A stretch of 64,000 nt of DNA from Planctomycetaceae bacterium (lineage in GTDB: Bacteria > Planctomycetota > Planctomycetia > Pirellulales > Pirellulaceae): the NCBI GenBank assembly GCA_020638975.1, contig JACKHN010000014.1:91949-155948 (forward strand), read 5' to 3'. Shown in pieces: positions 17,365 through 25,416 of the stretch. Every line of letters starts with the position of its first letter. Positions within the stretch are counted from its first letter, which is position 1. Below the pieces are notes generated by a model. That model searched no databases, was not told the origin of the DNA, and saw only the letters and a list, made by a program, of their open reading frames with translations. Both the position numbers and the translations under genes were made by a program.

Positions 17365-18321
17365 ATGCCAATCCAATGGTTTCCGGGCCACATGCATAAG
17401 GCTCGGCTTGAAATCCAAGCGGCGCTGCCCAAAGTCGATGTAGTCATTGAAGTGCTCGACGCGCGGATTCCTTATTCCAGCGAAAATCCGATGCTGGCCG
17501 AGCTTCTGGGCGACAAGCCCTGTTTGAAAGTGTTGACGAAGAGCGACCTCGCGGATGAAGCACAGACAAAAGCCTGGCAAGACTATTTGGAGCGAACTGC
17601 CAGTGTGCGGGCTCAGGCCGTCACGAAAGAGGACGTGTCGACGATTCGTCGATTGACTTCGGTCGCCTCAAACATGGTTCCCCACCGCCACGGCAAGACC
17701 GTGCGGGCCATGATTGTCGGAATTCCGAATGTCGGAAAGTCGACGATCATTAACTGCTTGGCCGGACGAAAGATCGCCAAGACGGGCAACACGCCGGCGG
17801 TGACAAAACGACAGCAACGAGTCAACCTAGACGACGGCATCGCGCTGCTCGACACACCCGGAGTACTGTGGCCCAATGTCCATAACGTGAACAGCGGCTA
17901 TCGTCTGGCGTTGCTCGGTTCGATCAAAGAAACCGCCATGGATTATGCCGAAGTCGGATTCTTCGGAGCCCGCGCTATGCTCGAACTCCATCCGGATCGA
18001 CTCGTCGAGCGGTACGGTTTGGAGTCGCTTCCCGAGACCGACTTGGAGGTGATCGAATCGCTCGGACGCAGGCGAGGCTGTCTGGGAAGAAGTGGCGTCG
18101 TTGACATCGATCGCGCCAGCCGGATTCTCGTTACGGAAGTTCGCTCCGGTGGACTTGGTCGCTTGACGCTCGAAACTCCGGCGATGATGGAGCAGGAGAA
18201 GATCGACACAGCCGCCGAGATCGCCAAGAAAGAAGAGAAATCCAAGCAGCGCGACCTGAAACGGAAACAGAAGTTTCTTGATCAACAGCGTGCGAAACGG
18301 AAATCTCGCGAGATGGATTGA
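17365..18321 (+). CDS. ylqF: Ribosome biogenesis GTPase YlqF/RbgA
   Basis: A circularly permuted GTPase acting late in 50S subunit assembly. It begins with the family's IQWFPGHMHKA. The G4 motif TKSD (58-61) precedes the G1 loop GIPNVGKST and the G3 motif LDTPGVLWP, the order that defines this family. The C-terminal domain is followed by a Lys/Glu-rich tail (AKKEEKSKQRDLKRKQKFL), 318 residues in all. The gene stands alone, 4 bp short of a convergent hypothetical gene. Confidence 0.93.
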   Translation: MPIQWFPGHMHKARLEIQAALPKVDVVIEVLDARIPYSSENPMLAELLGDKPCLKVLTKSDLADEAQTKAWQDYLERTASVRAQAVTKEDVSTIRRLTSVASNMVPHRHGKTVRAMIVGIPNVGKSTIINCLAGRKIAKTGNTPAVTKRQQRVNLDDGIALLDTPGVLWPNVHNVNSGYRLALLGSIKETAMDYAEVGFFGARAMLELHPDRLVERYGLESLPETDLEVIESLGRRRGCLGRSGVVDIDRASRILVTEVRSGGLGRLTLETPAMMEQEKIDTAAEIAKKEEKSKQRDLKRKQKFLDQQRAKRKSREMD

Positions 18322-18325
18322 AAGC

Positions 18326-19270
18326 TCACTCCGATGGCGAATGATCGACGTCAACGGGATCTGCTTTCGGTCGCAGCAACCACATCCCGCCCGCCTGGAC
18401 GCTTTCAAGCAGCAACGTCAACGGCATTGCTTCGTTCTGTTGTGTTTCCACATTGTGATAATGGACATCATTGACGATCTTGACGCGGCGTAGCCGGATT
18501 ATTTGCCCAGAGTCCACTAAGTAATAGAGCCGGTGCTTCGGCAGTCCCGGGCTGAACTTGGCCGTCTTCTGCTTCGGATCGGTGCCTGCAATCTCAACCG
18601 TCAACTCCGCTTCCACATCGAAAAACCGTTTTACGATTGCTTCTTTCCGTTCGGCCTCGGCTGCGCTGAACGCTTCCAGGAATCCAGCAGGCAACGCAGT
18701 TAGTTTCCGTACCACAGAAACGCGCGATCCCGAGCTCGACGACTCCTCGCGATTCGCTCTCGCCTTTCGCTTTTCAAGTGTAAGGTGAATATCCAGCGCC
18801 TCGACGAGCCTTCTAAATTGGTTCTCCGCGGGAGAAATACGAGTACCAATTGGATTGTGATAGCCCTTCTTTTGTTGCAGTTCGCGCATGGCGCGGCGAC
18901 GAGCAGAATCGTCCTCGCTCTGACGGACGCGACGTTCCCATTCCGATTTCTTGCGGCTAAAACCTGCTTGAGCCTGCCTGATCTGCTTGGTCGCTTCCTC
19001 GGCATCCCCCTTGAAAAAGAGCCTGCCCGCTGCGTGAACCAGCGCCCTTTCATCGTTCAGCGGAATCGACTCCATTCGCAACGTTCCGGAACTTTGAATT
19101 GTCACCCAGACCTTGAGATGAATGCTCTGAATCGCGGAAGTCAAGTTCATGAACGCGCCTTCGTCGACCTGCATCACGCTGGCGGAGATCGTCTCGTTTG
19201 CTTGCGCGGCGGATGGGCCGGTGTCAGGGCCCCGAAGTGGTTCGGGCTGTGTCACGGGCAGAGCTTTCAA
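18326..19270 (-). CDS. Hypothetical protein
   Basis: Up to 314 residues, not recognised. The N-terminal third is beta-rich (LKVWVTIQSSGTLRMESIPL). A highly charged helical middle follows (RKKSEWERRVRQSEDDSARR), and the last third is probably beta-rich again with YYLVDSGQIIRLRRVKIVND and LLESVQAGGMWLLRPK. No signal peptide is evident in this frame. The start is uncertain: TTG 19270 follows a stop codon immediately and has AAAGG with no spacer, while ATG 19150 has GAAGG 7 bp upstream and may be the real start. It converges with ylqF. Confidence 0.5.
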   Translation of the reverse strand: MKALPVTQPEPLRGPDTGPSAAQANETISASVMQVDEGAFMNLTSAIQSIHLKVWVTIQSSGTLRMESIPLNDERALVHAAGRLFFKGDAEEATKQIRQAQAGFSRKKSEWERRVRQSEDDSARRRAMRELQQKKGYHNPIGTRISPAENQFRRLVEALDIHLTLEKRKARANREESSSSGSRVSVVRKLTALPAGFLEAFSAAEAERKEAIVKRFFDVEAELTVEIAGTDPKQKTAKFSPGLPKHRLYYLVDSGQIIRLRRVKIVNDVHYHNVETQQNEAMPLTLLLESVQAGGMWLLRPKADPVDVDHSPSE

Positions 19271-19378
19271 CCTTTACAGAAGGGAGCGTTTCCATCTTGC
19301 AGGAGGCTACGACCAACCCAGATTGCTGAGTTTTCCGGCGTAGCCGGTATTAGGCCCGTGCTTTTTAGCACGGGTTTG

Positions 19379-19443
19379 CATTGGGTTGGAGTACAGGCTT
19401 TCGCCTGCTCCGTTCAGCCTGAAGGCTGTACTCCAACCCAATG
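19379..19443. repeat. 18-bp perfect inverted repeat with nested hairpins
   Basis: Arms CATTGGGTTGGAGTACAG at 19379-19396 and the exact complement at 19426-19443. Between them are two mini-hairpins (CAGGC-TTTC-GCCTG and CAGCC-TGAA-GGCTG). A third short hairpin, CCCGTGCT-TTTT-AGCACGGG, lies just before at about 19354-19373. It sits between yebC and the hypothetical gene on the same strand. Confidence 0.8.
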
Positions 19444-19489
19444 ATCGAAACCTGACTCGGCATTAGTATCGGCGATGCCGCAGCATCAA

Positions 19490-20212
19490 CTAGCCGGGCA
19501 AGATCGCGTTGTGGTAGATTTCCTGCACATCCTCGCAGTCGTTCAGCAAGTTGATGAACTTCTCGAACAGCGGCACGTCGGCGGCGCTGATCTGCTTGGT
19601 TGCCTGCGGCACGAAGGATATTTCTTGGACTTCTAATTCCGTATCGGGGAACGCTTCCAGCAACGCGGTTTTGGCTTTGTAAAATTCGGAGGCGGGAGCG
19701 AACAAGGTAATTCGACCATCCTTGCACTCGACATCGTCAACATCGACTTCCGCTTCCAACATTGCTTCCAAGACTTGTTCCGAGTTGTCTCCCTTGAAAG
19801 ACAAGATTGCCAACTGGTCAAACATATGTGCGACAGAACCAGTCGGTCCCAACTTGGAGCCGGTCTTGGTAAAGCAATTGCGAACGTCGGTAATGGTGCG
19901 GTTGTTATTATCGGTCAAGCAGTCGACGATGATCGAGCAACCGCCCGGGCCAAAGCCTTCGTAGCGGGCGGACACATAGTCTTCACCGCCCCCGCCGCGG
20001 GCCTTTTCCAATGCCTTTTCGATCACGTGGGCGGGTACCTGGTCGCGTTTGGCCTTGTCGATCAGATTCCGTAACACCGGGTTGAGATCGGGGTCCGGTA
20101 CACCACTTTTGGCAGCCACATACAGCTGTGTGCCGTATTTGGAATAAAGCTTGGACTTCTGGCCTGCCGTCTTGAGGATCGACATCTTGCGGTTTTCGAA
20201 GCTTCTACCCAT
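19490..20212 (-). CDS. YebC/PmpR family regulatory protein
   Basis: 240 residues matching the YebC/TACO1 family, described both as DNA-binding regulators and, more recently, as translation factors that relieve ribosome stalling. The family's features are seen in order: NRKMSILKTAGQKSKLYSKYG at the N-terminus, PDPDLNPVLRNLIDKAKRDQ, VIEKALEKARGGG, YEGFGPGGCSIIVDCLTDN-N, GSVAHMFDQL, and the C-terminal ATKQISAADVPLFEKFINLL. The N-terminus is the YeeN-like variant. A MITE separates it from the HMA-domain gene upstream on the same strand. Confidence 0.93.
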   Translation of the reverse strand: MGRSFENRKMSILKTAGQKSKLYSKYGTQLYVAAKSGVPDPDLNPVLRNLIDKAKRDQVPAHVIEKALEKARGGGGEDYVSARYEGFGPGGCSIIVDCLTDNNNRTITDVRNCFTKTGSKLGPTGSVAHMFDQLAILSFKGDNSEQVLEAMLEAEVDVDDVECKDGRITLFAPASEFYKAKTALLEAFPDTELEVQEISFVPQATKQISAADVPLFEKFINLLNDCEDVQEIYHNAILPG

Positions 20213-20307
20213 GGAGAGTATCTTTTCCCTGATTACAGTTTGGTTGGGGCCGTTCCATCAGTTCTATCTCACATCCGTGTTTATCCAAGTGGGACGGACA
20301 GGACCGT

Positions 20308-20404
20308 AGTGGTACACTTTGCCGCAAGTCGGGCTCTCCTGCCCGACAAAAGACGGCCAAGAGTGGCCGTCCTACTTTCCGGGATTTCAAACTGTAACAC
20401 CACC
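20308..20404. mobile_element. MITE, family 2, copy A (97 bp)
   Basis: An insertion flanked by identical 10-bp repeats GACAGGACCG (20298-20307 and 20405-20414). Ends TAGTGGTACACTTTG and, on the other side, CAAACTGTAACACCACC, are imperfect inverted repeats. Inside are two mini-hairpins: GTCGGGC-TCTCCT-GCCCGAC and GACGGCC-AAGAGT-GGCCGTC. A second copy with the same interior is at about 61071-61178. Non-coding. Confidence 0.8.
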
Positions 20405-20523
20405 GACAGGACCGCGCAGTACGAGAATATTCGCATCGACTGCCCGTATTATCAAGGACCCGCGAGAAGGAAGAGGATCGCCTTGAAATCGAACTCATAA
20501 GGCGTCGGCGACTACGCCGGAGG

Positions 20524-20811
20524 TTATTTGCAGCCGCGTGAAACCGCCAGCGGCGCGCCGTCATTCCCAGCACCGGAGGCTCCGCCCAAAATGAACTCCG
20601 CTTTATAACCAAGTTCAGCGATGGTCGCGGTCAGATTCTCGATTGTGCTCTGCTTCGAATCGCAAGTCACAAACAACGAATCGAGGTCTTCCTCCGCTTC
20701 CAGTTCTCGCTCTGACTCACCTTCCACCGACTCGGCACTGTCAAACTCTAACAGAGCCTGTTTGACCTCATTCTGTCAGTCGCCTCACATGATTTGCAAG
20801 CTGTTGTTCAT
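20524..20811 (-). CDS. Candidate selenoprotein: HMA-domain protein with UxxU in place of CxxC (or pseudogene)
   Basis: Read through two in-frame UGA codons (20785-20787 and 20776-20778), this frame encodes a 95-residue heavy-metal-associated domain. It runs MNNSLQIMUGDU, then QNEVKQALLEFDSAESV (helix 1), an acidic insert, LFVTCDSKQSTIENLTATIA and ELGYKAEFIL. The UGAs fall exactly on the two cysteines of the HMA metal site (C-x-x-C-x-x-x-V-x-x-A-L). HMA proteins bind Cu, Zn or Hg ions. A hairpin in mRNA just after the UGAs resembles a bacterial SECIS. No good ribosome site precedes ATG 20811; GTG 20856 is an alternative start. If the genome lacks selABCD, this is a pseudogene with two nonsense changes. 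Confidence 0.5.
20740..20766 (-). promoter_or_regulatory. SECIS-like hairpin
   Basis: On the minus strand GTCAAA pairs with TTTGAC, a 4-nt bulge CAGG follows on the 5' side, then CTC pairs with GAG round the loop TGTTA. The loop G lies 24 nt after the second UGA and 33 nt after the first. Bacterial SECIS elements are described with a conserved G among the first loop bases and about 16-37 nt from the UGA. Seen by eye only; folding energy not computed. Confidence 0.4.
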
Positions 20812-20930
20812 GCCAGCTAAATGGAACGTGGCCTCAGTCGGAGTCGATGATTCCACGCGTGGTCCAGATCAGTGCGTTCAGACCACGGACGGCGAAGCTC
20901 AAATGCTAGCCATCAAAGTAAGCGTCGGTT

Positions 20931-20983
20931 AGCCGGACGGAGCGGGGCGTCCGACGTACATTTGGTTGCGGCGAAGCCGTGTA
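20931..20983. repeat. Single-arm copy of the GGACG/CGTCC repeat
   Basis: Reads GCCGGACGGAGCGGGGCGTCC, then TACATTTGGTTGCGGCGAAG. It matches, with differences, the inverse of the sequence at about 40831-40880, which has the same mini-hairpin followed by the same tail. No second arm is present here. Confidence 0.65.
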
Positions 20984-21000
20984 GGATAGCCGTAGTTCCC

Positions 21001-21293
21001 CAGGGCTTTTAACATGTTTAGGACGACCATTGAGTGGTGGTTATGCTGGGAGAATAAGCCCGATAGGGCTGACACAACCCTTGCCGGGGCTGTAAAGCCC
21101 CCGTTGCTAACACCCAACTCGGCCAAGCCCCGATAGGGGCGACACAGGTGGTGAGGTGTGAAGTGTGCCGCCCCTATTGGGGCTTTCAGCACATATCGCA
21201 AATGATTCCAGGGCTTTACAGCCCCGGCAGAGGTTGTTGCGACCCTCCGGGCCGGTGAGACTATGCTCGGCTCCAAAGATGTTAAAAGCCCTG
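21001..21293. mobile_element. 293-bp palindromic element with 16-bp terminal inverted repeats
   Basis: Outer ends CAGGGCTTTTAACAT and ATGTTAAAAGCCCTG are exact inverses, and the elements adjoin 12-bp flanks that differ at one base (GCCGTAGTTCCC before, GCCGTAGATCCC after). That is consistent with a target duplication. The interior folds on itself at several levels: GGGGCTGTAAAGCCCC-type words near 21090 and their inverse near 21213, and AAGCCCCGATAGGGGCG with CGCCCCTATTGGGGCTT round 21125-21187. Just outside, 21312-21337 resembles one end of MITE family 1. No protein is encoded. Confidence 0.7.
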
Positions 21294-21446
21294 GCCGTAG
21301 ATCCCCCTCCCAGGTTCAAAAAGTGAAAGGCCCTGATTACACTCGGTCTTCATAAGGCCACTCCTTGGATGCGTTGAAAGATGCTTGAGCAAACACCTAT
21401 TCGACACCCGTAGTGCGTTTGCTTGATATTCAGTGAGGAATACGCA

Positions 21447-21566
21447 CTAGTGCTGTGTTACCGCTAAGAATTCGGGTTGTAGACATTAGCCGTTTGGGCG
21501 TTAGCCGCGGTTGTTGTGAGGGAACCGTGGCTAACGCCAAAACGGCTAATCCTAAAATCAAGCTGA
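21447..21566. mobile_element. Terminal-repeat element, family 3, copy 2 with a different core
   Basis: The left end CTAGTGCTGTGTTACCGCTA is identical to the element at 2809, but the core is another palindrome, ATTAGCCGTTTGGGCGTTAG with its inverse ending AACGCCAAAACGGCTAAT. The right end (AAATCAAGCTG) is only partly like copy 1. The same frame with a different hairpin cargo suggests nested insertion or core exchange. Confidence 0.55.
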
Positions 21567-21593
21567 ATCGTAGCGCAAGCGACTGTCGCGGCC

Positions 21594-21650
21594 TAATTCC
21601 CAGGGAATCTTGACGAAAGAACGCTGCACTTACCCAAAGACTGCTCTAGA
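21594..21650. repeat. About 57-bp dispersed repeat, copy 1
   Basis: Begins TAATTCCCAGGGAATCTTGA and ends GCTCTAGA. A copy with few differences lies at 42452-42509. It contains the odd palindrome TTCCCAGGGAA. Here it stands 45 bp before a sulfatase start, which alone might suggest a promoter, but the other copy lies between convergent genes. Confidence 0.75.
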
Positions 21651-21695
21651 CTCGCTTTGACGTCAATAGATCTGAGCTGAGAGGATTGGAATGCA

Positions 21696-23261
21696 ATGAT
21701 CATCAACTTGTGCCTTGCGACTGATTTGAAATCTCGATTGCTTGCCATTTTTCTCGCCCCGATCGTCGGAATCGCGTTACTTACCAACAGTTCATTCGCG
21801 GCAGACCGTCCGAACGTCATCGTCGTCATGGCCGACGACTTGGGAATCGGCGATGTCTCGCCGACGAATCCAGACGGTAAGATCCGGACGCCGCATCTTC
21901 AACAGATGGCGAGTGAAGGTCTTACGTTTCTCGACGCTCATACCCCGAGTTCCGTTTGCACACCAACGCGTTATGGCTTGTTGACTGGGCGTTACAATTG
22001 GCGATCGCGACTGGCCAGCGGAGTACTGAGCGGTACGAGCGAGCACCTGATTCCGGCGGATCGACCGACACTGGGACATCTGATGCGGGGGGCTGGCTAT
22101 CACACAGCGATGATCGGTAAGTGGCATTTGGGCTGGGATTGGCACAAGACGGGTAAGGGCATCGACTTTGCGCAACCGGTGAAAAATGGTCCCGATATCA
22201 ACGGCTTCGACCAGTATTACGGTCACTGCGGTTCGCTCGACATGCCTCCCTACGTATGGGTCGACACGGGGCGCGTCACTGCACAGCCAGATCGTGAGGA
22301 AGGTGTCACGAAGACCGAAAACCGATATGGTTGGTATCGCAAGGGCCCGATTGGTTCCGACTTTCATATTGATGACGTACTACCACATTTGTTCGACAAG
22401 TCGATGGCACATGTCAAGGCTCGCTCAGCCGATGCCAAAGCAGGCAAGCCCTTCTTCTTGTACTTGCCACTACCCGCTCCACACACGCCGATTGTCCCAG
22501 TCCCGCCGTTCAAGGGCGCCAGCGGGATGAATCCCTACGCGGACTTCGTGATGCAAGTCGATCACCACATGGGACAACTGCTGGCGACGCTAAAAGAAAC
22601 CGGTCTCGACGAGAATACTCTGGTGATCTTTACCAGCGACAACGGCTGCTCGCCGGAAGGCAACTTTGAACTACTGAAACAGCACGGCCACGACCCAAGC
22701 GCCGGCTATCGAGGCCACAAAGCCGACATCTATGAGGGCGGGCACCGCGTACCCTTTATCGCACGTTGGCCAGGACATATCGAAGCCGGACGAAAGACCA
22801 GGGCGCTGACCTGTTTGACCGATGTTTACTCAACTCTGGAAGCAATCACCGGGCAACCGCGTCAATTGTTGGGCGGGGAAGATGGCTTCAGTCTGCTGCC
22901 TGTGTTCAACGGCGATGACACTTCCGGTCGCGACACGCTGATCAGCCACTCCATCGGCGGATCATTCGCGATCCGGCAAGGTGCGTGGAAGCTTTGCCTG
23001 TCTGCTGGCAGCGGTGGTTGGAGCGCGCCTCGTGAGCCCGAAGCCAAAAAACAGGGCCTCCCACCCATGCAATTGTTCGATCTCGACAGCGATCCCGGCG
23101 AGACGAAGAATCTCGTGGACGCCGAGCCAGAGCAGGTGAAAGCATTGCTCCGACTACTGGACCAACAAGTCAACAATGGTCGTTGCACACCAGGTCAAGC
23201 CGTTTCCAACGATCGAAACGTAACATTCCTACCCGCTGGCGTAGAGATCCCCGCACCGTAA
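21696..23261 (+). CDS. Exported arylsulfatase
   Basis: A type I sulfatase of 521 residues. The signal peptide (LLAIFLAPIVGIALLTNSSFA) is followed by DRPNVIVVMADDLGIGDVSP, the metal Asp pair. The modification motif is Cys88-Thr-Pro-Thr-Arg92 in SSVCTPTRYGLLTGRYNWR, a CxPxR form with Thr where Ser is commoner. Further landmarks are MIGKWHLGWDWHKTGKG, LPLPAPHTPIVP, TSDNGCSPEG and GGHRVPFIARWPG. The class suits desulfation of sulfated polysaccharide in the periplasm; substrate unknown. GAGAGGA lies about 11 bp before ATG 21696. The gene stands alone behind a repeat-rich region. Confidence 0.93.
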   Translation: MIINLCLATDLKSRLLAIFLAPIVGIALLTNSSFAADRPNVIVVMADDLGIGDVSPTNPDGKIRTPHLQQMASEGLTFLDAHTPSSVCTPTRYGLLTGRYNWRSRLASGVLSGTSEHLIPADRPTLGHLMRGAGYHTAMIGKWHLGWDWHKTGKGIDFAQPVKNGPDINGFDQYYGHCGSLDMPPYVWVDTGRVTAQPDREEGVTKTENRYGWYRKGPIGSDFHIDDVLPHLFDKSMAHVKARSADAKAGKPFFLYLPLPAPHTPIVPVPPFKGASGMNPYADFVMQVDHHMGQLLATLKETGLDENTLVIFTSDNGCSPEGNFELLKQHGHDPSAGYRGHKADIYEGGHRVPFIARWPGHIEAGRKTRALTCLTDVYSTLEAITGQPRQLLGGEDGFSLLPVFNGDDTSGRDTLISHSIGGSFAIRQGAWKLCLSAGSGGWSAPREPEAKKQGLPPMQLFDLDSDPGETKNLVDAEPEQVKALLRLLDQQVNNGRCTPGQAVSNDRNVTFLPAGVEIPAP

Positions 23262-23436
23262 CACAGTCGTGGCGACGTCGAAGGGATCGAGGCTGTTGGT
23301 GCGAGCGTCCACTTAACCTGGACCCGCACCAATTTAAAAAAGGGGCTGCCGGGAATGGCAACTTTGTTATCTTCGCGTCTCAGCGCAAGACTTAGCGACT
23401 TCCTCGACTTCTTTAGCTTCCACGATCGGTTGGAAG

Positions 23437-24885
23437 CTAGATTTGTGGAACGACGTACTTGCCACGGTACGCGCGTTGGAGAAATGCGTTGCCGAGATCG
23501 GCATGTTCGCCAACAAAGCGTTCCGACTTCGGATCGTGTGTCAGAATCGGACTGGAAACAAGCTGGCTCGTCGTCACATCAAATGGAGCAAGTTGCCGTT
23601 CCATTTCTTCGATGAGCAACGGCCAAGCGTCCAGAGAAGATGCGGACGAAAGCTGGTCTCGATCGTAAGCCGCACCGGCGTGGAAGCCGATGTTGGCCAG
23701 ATTGCACCAGCCGGTGCTGTGATGTCCCATTTCGACGGGCGCATTGAGCGATCCGGCATCGCGACTTTGCACGGCGTCGACGAAGTTCTGAACATGCAGC
23801 GGAACGATGTCCCCGCCTTTGAACGCGCGGATCGTTTTGCCATCGAGATCAACGGCTCGTCCCTGTTGACGCTGGCCCAGATAGTATCCGCCTTCACACA
23901 CGATCACATAGCCGCTGCTGGAGCCGTCGATCGGCTTTCCGGCGCGAGCCGACCAGCCACCTTTTTGGCCTGGACCTTTGGGCAGATTGCTGAGCGCGAT
24001 CAGCGTTGGGAAAGAATCGGTCTCGAACAAAGCGTAATGCACGTTCGGCGAATTCGCTGCGTCATTCCACGCGACGCGACCGCCGGCAGCCACAATCCGG
24101 CTCGGCGTAGTCACCTTGTCTTGATAGGCGACATTCCGCACATCATCCAGGATATGAACGCCCCAATTCCCCATCTCACCGCTGCCCGTATTGAAATCCC
24201 AATGCCAATCGTAGTGCAACTTGTCGCGATAGATTGGTTGATTCGCCGCCGGGCCGACCCACAGATCGAAATCGATCGTCGATGGGATCTCCAGCGGACT
24301 AGTTCGTTTACCAACCGCTTCGCGTGGGCCGAGTCGATTGGCTTGCACGTATTGGATCTTGCCCAACGCTTGCTCTTCGTGCAGAAAACGCTTGGCCTCG
24401 GCCTGCATCGGATCGCTTCGCTGTTGCGTTCCAATCTGAACGATGCGATCACTCTTTGCCGCCGCGTTAACGACTTGACGACCTTCCCATTGCGTATGCG
24501 ACAGCGGCTTTTCGACGTACACATCTTTGCCGGCTTCCAGTGCCCAGATCGTCGCTAGGCAGTGCCAGTGGTTACACGTCGCGATTACGACAGCGTCGAT
24601 GTTCGGGTCATCGAACACTTTCCGTAAGTCGACATGAGCCGCCGCTGAATACTTGGCTGCCATTGCTTCGCTGAGCGTCCGGTCAGGATCAGCAAACGCA
24701 ACAAGCCGACATCCGCGAGCTTTCGAAAACGCATCGGCGAGTTGCCCCCCGCGCCATCCGGCACCAAGAATCGCCACTCGGACTTCTTCGTTGGCGGCCC
24801 AAGATGGTCGTGCGATCGCAGTCGCAGTGATTCCGACGGCGGAGCTTATCAGGAACGAGCGGCGAGTATTCGCAGTGCCACGCAT
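23437..24885 (-). CDS. Gfo/Idh/MocA family oxidoreductase, Tat-exported
   Basis: 482 residues. A twin-arginine signal (ANTRRSFLISSAVGITATAI) targets it out of the cytoplasm, as is common for this family in planctomycetes. The NAD(P)-binding Rossmann part has VAILGAGWRGGQLADAF. The family signature EKPLSHTQWEGRQVV carries the conserved Lys of the EKP motif. A characteristic YDWHWDFNTGSGEMGNWGVH segment follows in the C-terminal domain. Probable sugar or inositol derivative dehydrogenase, substrate unknown. A ribosome site AAAGGGA lies about 7 bp upstream of ATG 24885. The gene is not in an operon. Confidence 0.93.
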   Translation of the reverse strand: MRGTANTRRSFLISSAVGITATAIARPSWAANEEVRVAILGAGWRGGQLADAFSKARGCRLVAFADPDRTLSEAMAAKYSAAAHVDLRKVFDDPNIDAVVIATCNHWHCLATIWALEAGKDVYVEKPLSHTQWEGRQVVNAAAKSDRIVQIGTQQRSDPMQAEAKRFLHEEQALGKIQYVQANRLGPREAVGKRTSPLEIPSTIDFDLWVGPAANQPIYRDKLHYDWHWDFNTGSGEMGNWGVHILDDVRNVAYQDKVTTPSRIVAAGGRVAWNDAANSPNVHYALFETDSFPTLIALSNLPKGPGQKGGWSARAGKPIDGSSSGYVIVCEGGYYLGQRQQGRAVDLDGKTIRAFKGGDIVPLHVQNFVDAVQSRDAGSLNAPVEMGHHSTGWCNLANIGFHAGAAYDRDQLSSASSLDAWPLLIEEMERQLAPFDVTTSQLVSSPILTHDPKSERFVGEHADLGNAFLQRAYRGKYVVPQI

Positions 24886-25130
24886 GTCTTTTCCCTTTCA
24901 GAAATGTGCAAGTGGAAGACTTGATTGTGTTTCAAGAATACCGCTTTCGCCAGTGGTTTCCAACGGCAAGCTGCTCGACGTACTGATTTCGGCAAGCTGC
25001 CCAGGTACGATAAACCCCACGAAGTTATCGGGATGGGAGACGTGGGCGCGAGCCTGCTAGTTCAAGCAGTTCGCTACACCGAACTCGGCAAACCACTATC
25101 GGAAAAGCCCGTTGGTAGCGATCGTGATAG
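24886..25130. other. Intergenic sequence without recognised features
   Basis: The first half of a 531-bp gap between the oxidoreductase and a small exported protein gene. It would contain the promoter of the minus-strand oxidoreductase. I see no gene or clear repeat in it; the second half holds a DUF1501 remnant. Confidence 0.5.
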
Positions 25131-25263
25131 ACGGGGCACGCTGCTCGGTTCACCAATTTTGTTCGCGCCATGCGGTGATAGTGACGTGTGGATGAGCGAA
25201 TTGTTCCCGCATCTATCTCGGTACGCTAACCAGATCTTGGTACGTCACACGCGACTTGCTGAC
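25131..25263 (+). pseudogene. Remnant of a DUF1501 gene
   Basis: The frame here reads GTLLGSPILFAPCGDSDVWM, then SELFPHLSRYANQILVRHTR. This is the DUF1501 block that in the intact copy at 15106 reads LLGTEFKFKRHGQSGLELSE followed by LLPHLATVADDICMIKSLHT. The sequence on both sides does not continue the family. It is a short decayed fragment, not an expressed gene. The open frame from 24925 to 25377 owes its length to chance around this fragment. Confidence 0.6.
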
Positions 25264-25416
25264 GTACGGAGGCAGGGCCGCAGCGGGCACCGACCGAAGG
25301 TCAGTCGGGAGGCATTGTTTGCGAAACCGACTGCCCAGAGTTCCGTTGGTTTCGGCGGGAACCTCGAACTACAATAGAGCCGGTGACATCAACGACTACT
25401 TCGTGGGGACTCGGCC

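Noticed and set aside
18785..19444. 219-residue plus-strand frame
   Set aside because: Runs through the 19379-19443 inverted repeat and opposes a more protein-like minus-strand frame.
21594..21695. Promoter function for the repeat before the sulfatase gene
   Set aside because: The other copy lies between convergent genes, so a general promoter role is not supported.
23443..24558. 371-residue plus-strand frame
   Set aside because: Antisense of the Gfo/Idh/MocA gene; composition unlike a real protein and no family features.
24925..25377. 150-residue plus-strand gene
   Set aside because: Only a short DUF1501 fragment inside it is meaningful; the rest is non-homologous, so it is annotated as a remnant.
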